Shown piece after piece: positions 52,601-60,766 of a DNA stretch of 64,000 nucleotides. The DNA comes from Bradyrhizobium frederickii (GTDB lineage: Bacteria; Pseudomonadota; Alphaproteobacteria; Rhizobiales; Xanthobacteraceae): the NCBI RefSeq assembly GCF_004570865.1, contig NZ_SPQS01000018.1, forward strand, positions 118,006-182,005. Direction: 5' to 3'. The notes beneath the pieces are model-generated. The model made no database searches. It had not been told where the DNA came from and worked only from the letters and a program-made list of their open reading frames with translations. Every line of letters begins with the position of its first letter. The first letter of the stretch is position 1. The position numbers were made by a program, and so were the translations under genes.

Positions 52601-53852
52601 CGGCGAGGGTCAAACTGGCGGTCGAGGTTGTTGTCAACGACCCATCTGATGCCGTGTAGTTGAAGGTGACGGGTCCATTGTAGTTCGTAGCCGGCGTATA
52701 CGTCCAAGTACCATTGCCATTGTTGACTATGTTGCCACCACCGTTCGCCACGGTCACCGACGTGATCGATAGCGAGGAACTGTCGACGTCCGTGACTCCG
52801 GCCAACAAGGTCGCAGCATTGATCGTATAGGCGACATCCTCCATACCTGCAGCGAGCGCCACCGACTTCGCCGCCGGGGCATCGTTGACCGCCGCAAGGT
52901 TCAAGCTGGCGGTCGAGGTTGTTGTCAACGATCCATCCGACGCCGTGTAGTTGAAGCTGAGCGGTCCATTGTAGTTCGCCGCCGGCGTATACGTCCAAGT
53001 ACCATTGCCATTGTTGACTATGTTGCCACCACCGTTCGCCACGGTCACCGACGTGATCGATAGCGAAGAATTGTCGACGTCCGTGACTCCAACCAACAAA
53101 GTCGCAGCATTGATCGTATAGGCGACATCCTCCACACCTGCAGCGAGCGTCACCGACTTCGCGGCCGGCGCATCGTTGACCGCCGTAAGGTTCAAGCTGG
53201 CGGTCGAGGTTGTTGTCAACGATCCATCCGACGCCGTGTAGTTGAAGCTGACCGGTCCATTGTAGTCCGCCGCCGGCGTATACGTCCAAGTACCATTGCC
53301 ATTGTTGACTATGTTGCCACCACCGTTCGCCACGGTGACCGACGTGATCGATAGCGAAGAATTGTCGACATCCGTGACTCGAGCCAACAAGGTCGCAGCA
53401 TTGATCGCATAGGCGACATCCTCGATTCCTGCCGTCAAGGTCGCGGAGCTCGCCACCGGCGCATGGTTGATGGCGTCATCGAGGAGGAGAACATTCACGG
53501 CGGTCAGTGAATTCAGTTTTACATTGCTGAGCGTAAGGGATTCGCTAGTTGACAGAGAGACAACGACGTCAGACCCGACTTGCTTCGCTGCAGCTTTGAA
53601 GGCGGCGAAACTTGCAAAGCCATAATTCTCGACGCGAAGTACGTCACCACCTGCACCACCGGCGAAATCGCTAACAGTGTCGGAACCAAATCCCTTGGAG
53701 ATCACAAACGTGTCGCTTCCGGCTCCTCCCGTCAACAAATCGTTGCCGTTGCCACCAAAAAGCACGTCGTTGCCGGAAGTACCGGTTACAATGCTCGCGT
53801 AGTCGACCTTCTGAGCCTTTGCCGAGGTGGCCGGTGGTGCCGATTTTGCCAT
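49656..53852 (-). CDS. RTX-type secreted glycoside hydrolase family 16 protein
   Basis: This 1,398-residue protein lacks an N-terminal signal peptide. Order of parts: nonapeptide repeats (GNDVLFGGNGNDLLTGGAGS, residues about 28-47), three 97-residue cadherin/VCBS-like repeats (about 130-420), more RTX blocks (about 420-730), a GH16 catalytic domain (about 735-985) with the catalytic E873-L-D-V-F-E878 motif, and C-terminal RTX blocks ending with an aliphatic tail. Such proteins leave the cell through type I secretion and bind calcium. GH16 enzymes cut beta-1,3/1,4 glycans, like ExsH-type endoglycanases acting on exopolysaccharide. No secretion genes are in the window. Lower GC than flanking genes suggests transfer. 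Confidence 0.92.
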   Translation of the reverse strand: MAKSAPPATSAKAQKVDYASIVTGTSGNDVLFGGNGNDLLTGGAGSDTFVISKGFGSDTVSDFAGGAGGDVLRVENYGFASFAAFKAAAKQVGSDVVVSLSTSESLTLSNVKLNSLTAVNVLLLDDAINHAPVASSATLTAGIEDVAYAINAATLLARVTDVDNSSLSITSVTVANGGGNIVNNGNGTWTYTPAADYNGPVSFNYTASDGSLTTTSTASLNLTAVNDAPAAKSVTLAAGVEDVAYTINAATLLVGVTDVDNSSLSITSVTVANGGGNIVNNGNGTWTYTPAANYNGPLSFNYTASDGSLTTTSTASLNLAAVNDAPAAKSVALAAGMEDVAYTINAATLLAGVTDVDSSSLSITSVTVANGGGNIVNNGNGTWTYTPATNYNGPVTFNYTASDGSLTTTSTASLTLAATQPSAPTSEILFGSSGNDVLIGGGASDLFVVAKGFGSDIVSDFQAGIGGDVLRVQNYGFATYANLLTAARQVGSDAVIVLSSTETVTLKNVAVSSLVAANIQLDNPLPLSATATYAPAAAVTGTIYGTSGNDKLQASGAAVTLVGGAADDTYIVYDRSTSVVEQAGQGVDTISAAKYDGYSLVNAPNVENLTLTGSNSAPATGNALDNIIIGSAGNNMIDGGLGDDVLTGAYGTDRFVIKAGSGNDVITDFTAGAGGDILQISGANFKTFSDVKAAMTQAGTDVYLALGNGERITLEHADVQDLVPANVDIVLPLSGLVKTFSDNFDSLSAGQDPGLTWRTSYAWSGSASYLLSGEQGVYVDSSFSGLPGTQASSSLGLNPFSIENGELLITAQPVPPTVSSYVGGAQFYTGMISSENSFVQTYGYFEMSATLPSTTGAWPAFWLLPINGQYSAELDVFEAFGQDPDQAHWQVHSSTGSTAAPGAWANTGDLTSGMHTFAVEWTPYDLTFFVDGAEIAKAPTPADMNTAMYMIANLAMGGWAGTAAAGSTATLTIDTIEAYQLSEYTLANYTLLSSGSSISTIAGTSSADTLAGTSGNDLIGANGGADLMTGGLGDDTYIVMDASAQIIEVAGGGVDTARASVSYTLSNYVENLILTGGATINGTGNSQANIIVGNSAANVITGGQGNDILTGGGGSDKFVVNLGDGSDIITDFELGGAGEYDVVALTGFSFTSFSDIKSSMTQVGSDVYLALTTYETLVFRGAAISDFVSDNFQLPATLPSSGTAANYWSGTRADQYVYGTAMNDNLKTGGTGNTLVGGAGDDTYVVGSANTIIVEKPGEGVDTVQVWGVSLTLAPNVENLSLMQGGLNGTGNELANRMAGSSGNDILDGGGGDDWLFGGGGNDTFVYSKGNGHDTISDFHVYTSSVAEHDKLLLKGYDASAYLTAEGDEWAIHYAGGIDKFTIAGVTHLGALDYSFVA
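52590..53460 (-). repeat. three tandem 291-bp repeats inside the RTX-GH16 gene
   Basis: The unit, 291 bp or 97 codons, recurs with its phase marker (GTCGAGGTTGTTGTCAACGA) at 52621, 52912 and 53203. Copies differ at only a few bases. Each encodes NGTWTYTPA..YNGP.SFNYT, SDGSLTTTSTASLNL and VNDAPAAKS-type segments. Such identity indicates recent duplication or ongoing conversion. Confidence 0.9.
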
Positions 53853-54334
53853 GAGTGTTCCCGCCGTTTGATGCGGGAACGATCCGAACTTTCCTCAAAG
53901 ATTCGATTATCCAGATACAAACAAATTGAACTAGAACTCACCTGCCCTTCGCTAACTTAACGTTGAGCTTAGTGGGGTTCTCGGACAATCACCGACTACT
54001 TGCGCCCCGTGCATTGCTGGAGGCACATAAGCCAGTATGCCTAAGGTGACTAGCGCCGCTGACACAATGTTCGGCACAATCTGGCCGCAGCTGGCGCGAG
54101 CACTAGCCTTCCTTCCTCTCCATGACCGAGGCTTACCCTGGAGTTCGCCTGCTTCCGGCGGAAGACGCTTCAGAAGAGGGAAAGGACGGCCTACTTGAAG
54201 TCAAGTTAAGTTAACGCGACATTTGTGGTCCAACCGAAACCAACCACTGTTAATTTAGGATTGAATTTATCGGACGGAAACTTCTCCCATTGACTTCATT
54301 TCCGACTAGGAACGGCAGCGAATAGAGACTGTTC
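53853..54334. promoter_or_regulatory. 482-bp region upstream of the RTX gene and of the gmd relic
   Basis: No gene is recognised. The stretch is AT-rich, especially 54190-54310, and should contain the promoter of the RTX-GH16 gene (start 53852). Confidence 0.4.
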
Positions 54335-55402
54335 ATGACAAGAAAGTGGACTAGTTACTGGGCGTGACGGGCCAAAACCGCGCCTGTTTCGCCGAATTGC
54401 TCCTGCCAAAGAGATAGAAAGTCCACGGCACCAAGCGCCGGACCTCTCTCTTCAACACAGCCCCGTATCGATCACCTCATCTGGATCCTCACGAGCCGAA
54501 TCCAGCGTTCCGCCTGCACTATGGTGACCATATGCGTTGTCGGCCAGGTGCAGCCCGACCAGTTCTACAATCTCGCAGGCCCAAAGCCACGTAGCCGTCT
54601 CATTCGATGAACCCGAGTATAAGCCAACTCCGAGGACCTCGGCACTCTTCGAATTCTCGAGGCTATGCGCATCGCCGGCTTTGGCAAAACGCGCGTTTGT
54701 TCAAACGCAAAATCTTAACTGTATCGTCTGGTCCAGGAGAACCCGCAAAAGAAGACAACGCCTTTCTATCCGCGCGCGCTCGCCGTACGCGGTCACCAAC
54801 CTCTGAGCTACCGGATCACGGCCAATCGCCGCGAAACCTATGGGATTTAGCCTTCAACGGCATCCTGTTTGACCAATGAATCCCGTCCGGGGCGAGACCT
54901 TCGTCACCCGGAAAGAATCACGCGTGCCTCGGCGCGCATCCATTTGGACTTGCAGGAGCGGCTTTATCTGGACAATTTGGAAGCCCTCCGCGATTGCGGG
55001 ACACGCGCGTGACGATGTCGAAATGCAATGGCTGATGCTTCAGCAGGACAAGCCGGAGATTTCGTGATTGCTACGGGCGTGCTCCATTTCTGTCCGAGAT
55101 TTTGTCAATGCCCCTGCCAAACGCCAGTGGGCATGACAGTTCGCTGGGAAAGAAGTGGCGTCGAAGTGAGGATATGACGCCAAGACTGGTAAGTGTGTCG
55201 TTACCGTCGATCTCCCACTATTTCCGCCCCACCCAGGTCGCGACGCTTCTTGGTGACCCGTCATAGGCCAAGCAGAAGCTCGGCTGGGAGCCCAAGACGT
55301 CGTTCGAAAGCCTGGTTCGAAACATGATGGGGGAAGATCGCGATTCCCGCAGAGCGCGACGAACTCATCAAGCAGCACGGATTTAGAGACTATTCCAATT
55401 AG
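54335..55402 (+). pseudogene. gmd pseudogene
   Basis: The DNA follows gmd (47886-48977) from ATGACAA... to ...AAGCAGCACGG.TTTAGA with many local identities, for example GAAATGCAATGGCTGATGCT at about 55019. It has a TGA soon after the start, many one-base insertions and deletions, and changes in the cofactor site (VTGQNRA instead of VTGQDGA). No frame longer than about 90 codons follows the gene. It lies 14 bases from no functional partner and cannot make an enzyme. Confidence 0.9.
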
Positions 55403-55525
55403 TATCCGCGACAAGAGCGATAGCGGCGCGAGGCTCGACTGCTCGCTCTAAAGCCGGACGGCCAGAAGAGCGCTGCAGCCCTTCTGGCAAGGATTGGACA
55501 GTCTGGAGCGGCCGATACGCGGCTT

Positions 55526-56515
55526 TTACTCAAACCGCCCGACGGGCGACTGCGAGCGCCAGTCGCGCAGAGCAGCCACAAGGTCAAATTGTCGAACGAA
55601 GCCGTCATTTTGCAATTTTTTCGGAACGATGTTGGTAGACCTAAAAAGCTTCAGGACACGCGCTCGATTGATCGGGGTCTTCAAGCCGAGCTTGGAAAGC
55701 AGCTCAAATGCTAGCCCTCCCAGAAGAATGAGGCTTATCGGAATTGTAAACTTCGGCTCTGGCAAATTGGCCACCCGGCAAAAGGCCGCGCAGATGCCTT
55801 CCGTGGTCACCGGTTCGTCGAAGGCAAAATTGTAGATTGTGAGCATCTCTTCGCTGCGGTGAGCGAACTCCAGTGAGGCGACCAAATCTTTGACATATCC
55901 GCAGGCCTTTTTGGTGTCTCTCCTGCCGGGATAGAAGAATGCCCTTCTCTCTAGTGATCGAGCTAACCTGGTGAAGTTCCCTCGTTCCTGAAACCCAAAT
56001 ACAACTGCCGGTCGGACAATGACCAGCTTTCGGTGCCTCGGCTCCTCAAGTTGCCAGCTCTGATGAATTCCTTCGGCTAGAAGCTTCGATTTTCCATACG
56101 AACTCTCGGGATTAGGATCCGAGAATTCTGAAATCTCATCTTCACTCGGTCCGTAAACTGAGATCGAGCTTGTAAAAAACAACGTCTTTGCTTTTGCAAC
56201 CCGGGCATATTGCGTCACATTCAAGGCGCCGGATACGTTGGTCCAGTAGTACTCCCAGTCCTCCGGGCCGGGCGTAACGTGCACAGCCGCAAGGTTGTAA
56301 ATCTCGGTAACCCCAGGTGCCAGGTCCGCCGGAATTGGCGACCTTACATCGCAAAAGGTATATTCGACACCCTTGGACCTGAATCTCGGCTGCGGGGCGA
56401 TATCCGCGCTTACGACTCGAGCATATTTGCCTGAAGTCACAAGCTCACGAGCAAGATGTGAGCCGATGAATCCGTGGCCGCCGAATATCACTGCAACTCT
56501 GCCCCCGGTCTCCAT
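55526..56515 (-). CDS. NAD-dependent epimerase/dehydratase (SDR family)
   Basis: The 329-residue extended SDR has the Rossmann motif VIFGGHGFIGSHLARELV at its start, FCDVRSPI and IYNLAAVHV, active-site SSISVYGP and YGKSK (Tyr-xxx-Lys). It should act on a nucleotide sugar. The ATG at 56515 has AGGGG 6-7 bases upstream; a TTG at 56554 would overlap the preceding gene. It is downstream of the WbuB-like GT4 and fcl, in the same direction. Exact reaction not deducible; a deoxysugar or uronic acid epimerase are options. Confidence 0.85.
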   Translation of the reverse strand: METGGRVAVIFGGHGFIGSHLARELVTSGKYARVVSADIAPQPRFRSKGVEYTFCDVRSPIPADLAPGVTEIYNLAAVHVTPGPEDWEYYWTNVSGALNVTQYARVAKAKTLFFTSSISVYGPSEDEISEFSDPNPESSYGKSKLLAEGIHQSWQLEEPRHRKLVIVRPAVVFGFQERGNFTRLARSLERRAFFYPGRRDTKKACGYVKDLVASLEFAHRSEEMLTIYNFAFDEPVTTEGICAAFCRVANLPEPKFTIPISLILLGGLAFELLSKLGLKTPINRARVLKLFRSTNIVPKKLQNDGFVRQFDLVAALRDWRSQSPVGRFE

Positions 56516-56540
56516 TAGATGCCCCTGCTTCCCTGAAATG

Positions 56541-57737
56541 TCATGCCTTGCCAATTAACGCGAGATATCGGTTCATAATGCTTTGTTTGTTCATGCACTC
56601 GGCAACGAAAGTACGGCCGTTCTCGCCTTTTCGCTCTAACTCGTCCTTTCTATCGAGAAGCCCGGTCACTGCTTCAAACAAGCCATCCTCGTCTCCCGGC
56701 GAAACGCAAATTCCTGCTCCAGAGCGCTGCGTGAGCACGTCGAGCGGACTTCCGGCCTCCGCTATACAAACATACGGTCGCCCAGCCGCCATGATCGAGA
56801 AGAGCTTAGATGGCAATGCATAGTTCGCCACGTCCAGCGCCTGTGGCACCATGTGGAGCGTAGCGGCCTGCAAGCTAGGAACGAACTTGTCCGCACCCAC
56901 CAGCGGCGCAAACCTGGTATTTGTCACGCCGGCCTGCTGAAACAGGCGAAGGATCCGTTCTTTTTCTGAGCCGTCTCCCTGCATCACGACTTTGATGTCG
57001 GCCCTTTCGAGTGAAAGGCGTTTGATCAATGGTAGAAGCTGATCCAGATTCTGCTTCTTTCCAAAGTTTCCGGAATACATCAATGTTGGGGGGTGGACTG
57101 GAATGGGCGATTCAGACGCAGGTGAAGCCCAGATAGAAATGACGTCGATCGGGCTCGTACACCCGATCTTCTCAAGCTCGCTCTTCATTCCTTCGGTCAG
57201 TACGACAACCCGATCCGACCGATTGAGTACGAAGCTCTCCACCCGCTCCATCATTCGCAATATCAGAGGGTTCTTAGCAATACCAAGTGACCGCGCTAGC
57301 CCACTTTCGATATCGTGAACAATGGTTAGCACCTGTGCGCCGCTGATAAGTTTTACCAACAATGCAGCGAAGACCGTCAAAATACTCGGAACGTAGGCGA
57401 TAACGACGTCTGGTCTACTGAAACGTCCAAGCAATGCTTTGCGACAAACTGAAATTACAAAGCGAATATCGTTCTTCACGCGCTCCTTGAAGCCGCCGGC
57501 GCCTCTCTCACTTACCCCGATTCGAGACACCCTGATGTCTTCAAACGTCTCTTCGTCGCGGCTTCCATCGCTCCACGCACGGAAATTTTCTGCTGTCGGA
57601 TAATGCGGTCGAAAAGCTATTGTGTGCAGCCGATGCCCCGCCCCCTGCAAATACCTTGCAAGGTCGGTACAATACGGCGCGGACCCTATCTCTTCCGGCC
57701 AAAAATAAGGTGACAGATAAAGAATAGTCTTTGTCAA
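56541..57737 (-). CDS. glycosyltransferase family 4, WbuB-like
   Basis: The 398-residue GT-B protein opens ILYLSPYFWPEEIGSAPYCT, the WbuB/WcaI-type beginning, and has VLTIVHDIESGLARSLGI, YSGNFGKKQNLDQLLPLI and YALPSKLFSIMAAGRPYVCI with EAGSPLDVL. WbuB-like enzymes are often fucosyl- or N-acetylfucosaminyl-transferases, which fits the neighbouring fcl and gmd genes, though this is inference. The TTG at 57737 has GAGG 8 bases upstream. It is 32 bp downstream of fcl. Confidence 0.87.
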   Translation of the reverse strand: MTKTILYLSPYFWPEEIGSAPYCTDLARYLQGAGHRLHTIAFRPHYPTAENFRAWSDGSRDEETFEDIRVSRIGVSERGAGGFKERVKNDIRFVISVCRKALLGRFSRPDVVIAYVPSILTVFAALLVKLISGAQVLTIVHDIESGLARSLGIAKNPLILRMMERVESFVLNRSDRVVVLTEGMKSELEKIGCTSPIDVISIWASPASESPIPVHPPTLMYSGNFGKKQNLDQLLPLIKRLSLERADIKVVMQGDGSEKERILRLFQQAGVTNTRFAPLVGADKFVPSLQAATLHMVPQALDVANYALPSKLFSIMAAGRPYVCIAEAGSPLDVLTQRSGAGICVSPGDEDGLFEAVTGLLDRKDELERKGENGRTFVAECMNKQSIMNRYLALIGKA

Positions 57738-57769
57738 AATTAAAACCTCAGTCCAACAGCAATTACGAC

Positions 57770-58744
57770 CTACGCCCCGACGATCGCATCCAACCTGCGA
57801 CCTCCGCTCTGCAGGAAATCGTCGTACGCCGCAGCCAAACCGGACCGCAGAGTGGTGTTCGGCCGCCAGCCGAGCGCTCCGATCCTAGAGCTATCTAGCA
57901 GCTTGCGTGGCGTACCATCGGGTTTAGACGTGTCGAAGACCAGCTTGCCCTTGTAGCCCACAACGTCCGCAACGGTTGCCGCAAAGTCAGCAATCGACAA
58001 CTCGTCTCCACTGCCAACATTGATTGGATGATCGCTTGAGTAGTGCTTCAGGAGGAAAACGCAGGCATCTGCCAAGTCCTCGACATTGAGGAATTCGCGG
58101 AGCGGCGTGCCGGTACCCCACACCGAGACGCTGGGTGCATTGGCGATCTTGGCTTCGTGAAAGCGCCGAATCAGCGCTGCGGGCACATGGCTATGGTCCG
58201 GATGATAATTGTCGCCGCGGCCGTAGAGATTGGTCGGCATCGCCGAGATGAAATCATCGCCATATTGCCGGCGATACGCCTGGCACATCTTGAGGCCGGC
58301 AATCTTGGCGATTGCGTACCACTCGTTGGTCGGTTCAAGCGGCCCCGTCAGCAATTCGCTTTCGGCGATCGGCTGCTTGGCATGCTTGGGATAGATGCAG
58401 GACGAGCCGAGGAACAGCAGGCGCCGCACGCCAACCGCGTGACTTGCGCGGATCACGCTCAATTCCAGCGCAAGGTTGTCGCAGAGAAAGTCGACCGGGA
58501 AATTGTTGTTGGCTGCGATACCGCCAACCTTTGCAGCGGCATGAACCACGACGTCCGGGCGATTTGCCTCGAGCCATCTGAGCGTGGGTTCTTCCTTTGT
58601 CAGGTCCAGCTCACGCCGATCAGCCGTGAGCACGGTGCAATTCTCCGACGCAAGCCGGCGGACGACAGCTGATCCCACCATGCCGCGGTGACCCGCAACG
58701 AAGACACGCTTGCCCGTGAGATCGTAGGTTGAAGCCCCTGTCAT
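57770..58744 (-). CDS. fcl: GDP-L-fucose synthase
   Basis: The 324-residue SDR has VFVAGHRGMVGSAVVRRL, HAAAKVGGIAANNNFPVDF, LLFLGSSCIYPKHAKQPI, EWYAIAKIAGLKMCQAY and PTNLYGRGDNYHPDHSHVPA, all characteristic of GDP-L-fucose synthase (epimerase-reductase). It converts the Gmd product to GDP-L-fucose. The ATG at 58744 has GAGG 5-6 bases upstream. It is the first gene of the leftward unit fcl-GT4-epimerase. Together with manC and gmd the whole GDP-fucose pathway from mannose phosphate is present. Confidence 0.94.
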   Translation of the reverse strand: MTGASTYDLTGKRVFVAGHRGMVGSAVVRRLASENCTVLTADRRELDLTKEEPTLRWLEANRPDVVVHAAAKVGGIAANNNFPVDFLCDNLALELSVIRASHAVGVRRLLFLGSSCIYPKHAKQPIAESELLTGPLEPTNEWYAIAKIAGLKMCQAYRRQYGDDFISAMPTNLYGRGDNYHPDHSHVPAALIRRFHEAKIANAPSVSVWGTGTPLREFLNVEDLADACVFLLKHYSSDHPINVGSGDELSIADFAATVADVVGYKGKLVFDTSKPDGTPRKLLDSSRIGALGWRPNTTLRSGLAAAYDDFLQSGGRRLDAIVGA

Positions 58745-59032
58745 CGTATCCTCTATCAGCATCCGGCTGGTTGGACCGCACCACCTGGCGAGATCCGGCG
58801 ACCGGTTGCTTTACGCAATCACGCTGCCGACGCAGCCCCGCCGAACTGGTAACACAATCTTCACCATGCGACAGCCTACCCCGGCCCGACAAAGATATTC
58901 ATGGTGAACCTGCGCTGCGCGCACAAAAGATCAGCACAGAATGAAACAAAAACGAGCAAGGCAGCCGCATCAATCGTGCGACTGCCTTGAGGGGTCGTAA
59001 AAACTGCCGCCGCCGCCCGGTTTACTTCAAAC

Positions 59033-59305
59033 TTAGTACGCCCGGCGCAGGACAGGACCGACAGGTGCGCAAACCCGGTCCATGTACCAGCCATACGGCG
59101 TTTCGACGCGCACCAGCGGGCAACGACGCCAAGGCACGTACCGATATGGATAAGGCTGCGCCCAGAACGTAACAGGGGTCACTTGGCTCTCGCCCGTGAG
59201 CAAGGCCGCCGGCGCGAGCATCTGCATTGCGGCGCTCGCGCCGCTCGCTGCGCAGAAGATAACAGTTGCAGCCAAAAGACCTGTTCGCATCAACGTCTTA
59301 AACAT
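59033..59305 (-). CDS. small secreted protein rich in Tyr, Trp and Pro
   Basis: The 90-residue product has a signal peptide (LMRTGLLAATVIFCAASGAS, cleavage near ASA) and a mature part with WAQPYPYRYVPWRRCPLVRV and YGWYMDRVCAPVGPVLRR, including two Cys that may form a disulfide. GAGGAG lies upstream of the ATG at 59305. Similar short secreted proteins are common in the group. Function unknown. Confidence 0.68.
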   Translation of the reverse strand: MFKTLMRTGLLAATVIFCAASGASAAMQMLAPAALLTGESQVTPVTFWAQPYPYRYVPWRRCPLVRVETPYGWYMDRVCAPVGPVLRRAY

Positions 59306-59513
59306 CCCAAAAAGCTCCTCGCGCCCTGCGGATTTGATCCCCGAATGCGCTCGTCAGATCCGAGCCGACCGCCGTTCCCAGTCGTGAGGCCGCTCCGCGA
59401 CCAGCCCAAATGGCGAACCGAACTTTACCAAGGCCACCCGCGGAAATGCAACCGATCCCCGCGCAGCCTGGGTGTCTCGGAACGATATGGCGCCCAAGTG
59501 TGGCTTCTTGGTT

Positions 59514-60596
59514 CTATTTGTCCTCGCCCCAGGCGCCCGGGGCCGCGAAGTGGGGTGAACGGCGGTACACATCCCGTAGGAACTGGTAGTTGACCGCCTG
59601 GGCCAAGGGCACCCCCTCCTCGCCAAGCTTGGCGAAGAGGAGGATATCCCGAAGCGTCCGCCAGCGACTTTCGTCATAGTCGCCGATGCGGCCGCCTGTC
59701 GGCAGCACCAGCGGGCGCTGCTGCTCCAGGTCGAACTTGAGCCGCTCGGAATTCAGCCAAGCCGGGCCGGCGCCGGCGAGAACAGGCAAGCTCCGTGCAT
59801 AGTCAGCGTAGGTAAATTGCCATCCGCGAATCAGGCCCTGAAGGAAATCAGCGACAAGGGACGGCTTGTCATGAATCAGATCATTGCTCGCGAAATAGAC
59901 CTGGCCTGGGACGTGGATGCCGTAGTCCTGAGGTTTGATGACGTTCAGCTTCACGAAGGTCGAGCTGGAGGGGTCGGGCTGCTCGTCGATAGCGGCAATG
60001 ATCGCATCCACCTCCCCGTCCCTCAACGCCTCGAAGCTGTCGCGGTCCGGGATCTTCGCGATCCGGCTTCGAGGAAGCCCGAGCTGCGCCATCATGGCAT
60101 CAAAAACGACGTCTCCCTCACTCGCCCTGCGATACCCGACCCGTTTTCCGACCAGATCAGTCGGCCGCCGCAGGCCGGAGTTTTCGAGTGTGAAGATCGC
60201 CACGGAGGTATCGAGGAAGCTTGCAGCGAAGGCTGTTACGGGAACGCCACGCCAGCTTGCCAGCAGGAAGCTCTGGCCGCTCGTCACACCGATCGCATGT
60301 TGGCGTGCAATAGTTTGGACGAAGTCAGGGTTTTCGGGCTGCGCCGACACCTCAATCCGGGAGGAAAAATATCCCTGCGTCAATGCAGCGAGCTCGCCGG
60401 CAAACCGCGCGCCATATGGCCCGTCAAGGAGGAGCTTGAGCGTGATGGACTTGGCAGCTGTGGGAGCGCGTATCACGGCCTCATCGGGACGATAAAGGAG
60501 AAGCACAGCTCCCACCAAAGCCGCGGCGGCAAGGCCAACGGCGAAGTAAGGCTTTCCTCTCGGCCGACTGCGACGCCGGTACTGAGTTCGAGGCAA
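59514..60596 (-). CDS. periplasmic substrate-binding protein of the NMT1/THI5-like (ABC nitrate/sulfonate/taurine) type
   Basis: A 360-residue protein with a basic N-terminus and anchor (KPYFAVGLAAAALVGAVLLL), then a type II binding-protein fold: KLLLDGPYGARFAGELAAL, VTSGQSFLLASWRGVPVTAF, LVGKRVGYRRASEGDVVFDA and GEVDAIIAAIDEQP. These match NMT1/THI5-like proteins. The TTG at 60596 has AGGAAG 6 bases upstream. No ABC permease or ATPase gene is adjacent, so it is an orphan in a polysaccharide locus and might act as a sensor or partner of a distant transporter. Confidence 0.78.
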   Translation of the reverse strand: MPRTQYRRRSRPRGKPYFAVGLAAAALVGAVLLLYRPDEAVIRAPTAAKSITLKLLLDGPYGARFAGELAALTQGYFSSRIEVSAQPENPDFVQTIARQHAIGVTSGQSFLLASWRGVPVTAFAASFLDTSVAIFTLENSGLRRPTDLVGKRVGYRRASEGDVVFDAMMAQLGLPRSRIAKIPDRDSFEALRDGEVDAIIAAIDEQPDPSSSTFVKLNVIKPQDYGIHVPGQVYFASNDLIHDKPSLVADFLQGLIRGWQFTYADYARSLPVLAGAGPAWLNSERLKFDLEQQRPLVLPTGGRIGDYDESRWRTLRDILLFAKLGEEGVPLAQAVNYQFLRDVYRRSPHFAAPGAWGEDK

Positions 60597-60766
60597 CGAG
60601 AACTTCCTAGCGGGTCATGAAATTTAAGATATCAGTCTACGCGAAATGAGCTACAATGCAGCTTATCGGGTAAGGTTAATTTTCCCTTCTCCTTGTTTTA
60701 ACAGCGGTTTCGACTGATAGCACGGGTTGTCCGCGTAGTGAATTTTGCGTCAATGGATTTGGCAGG

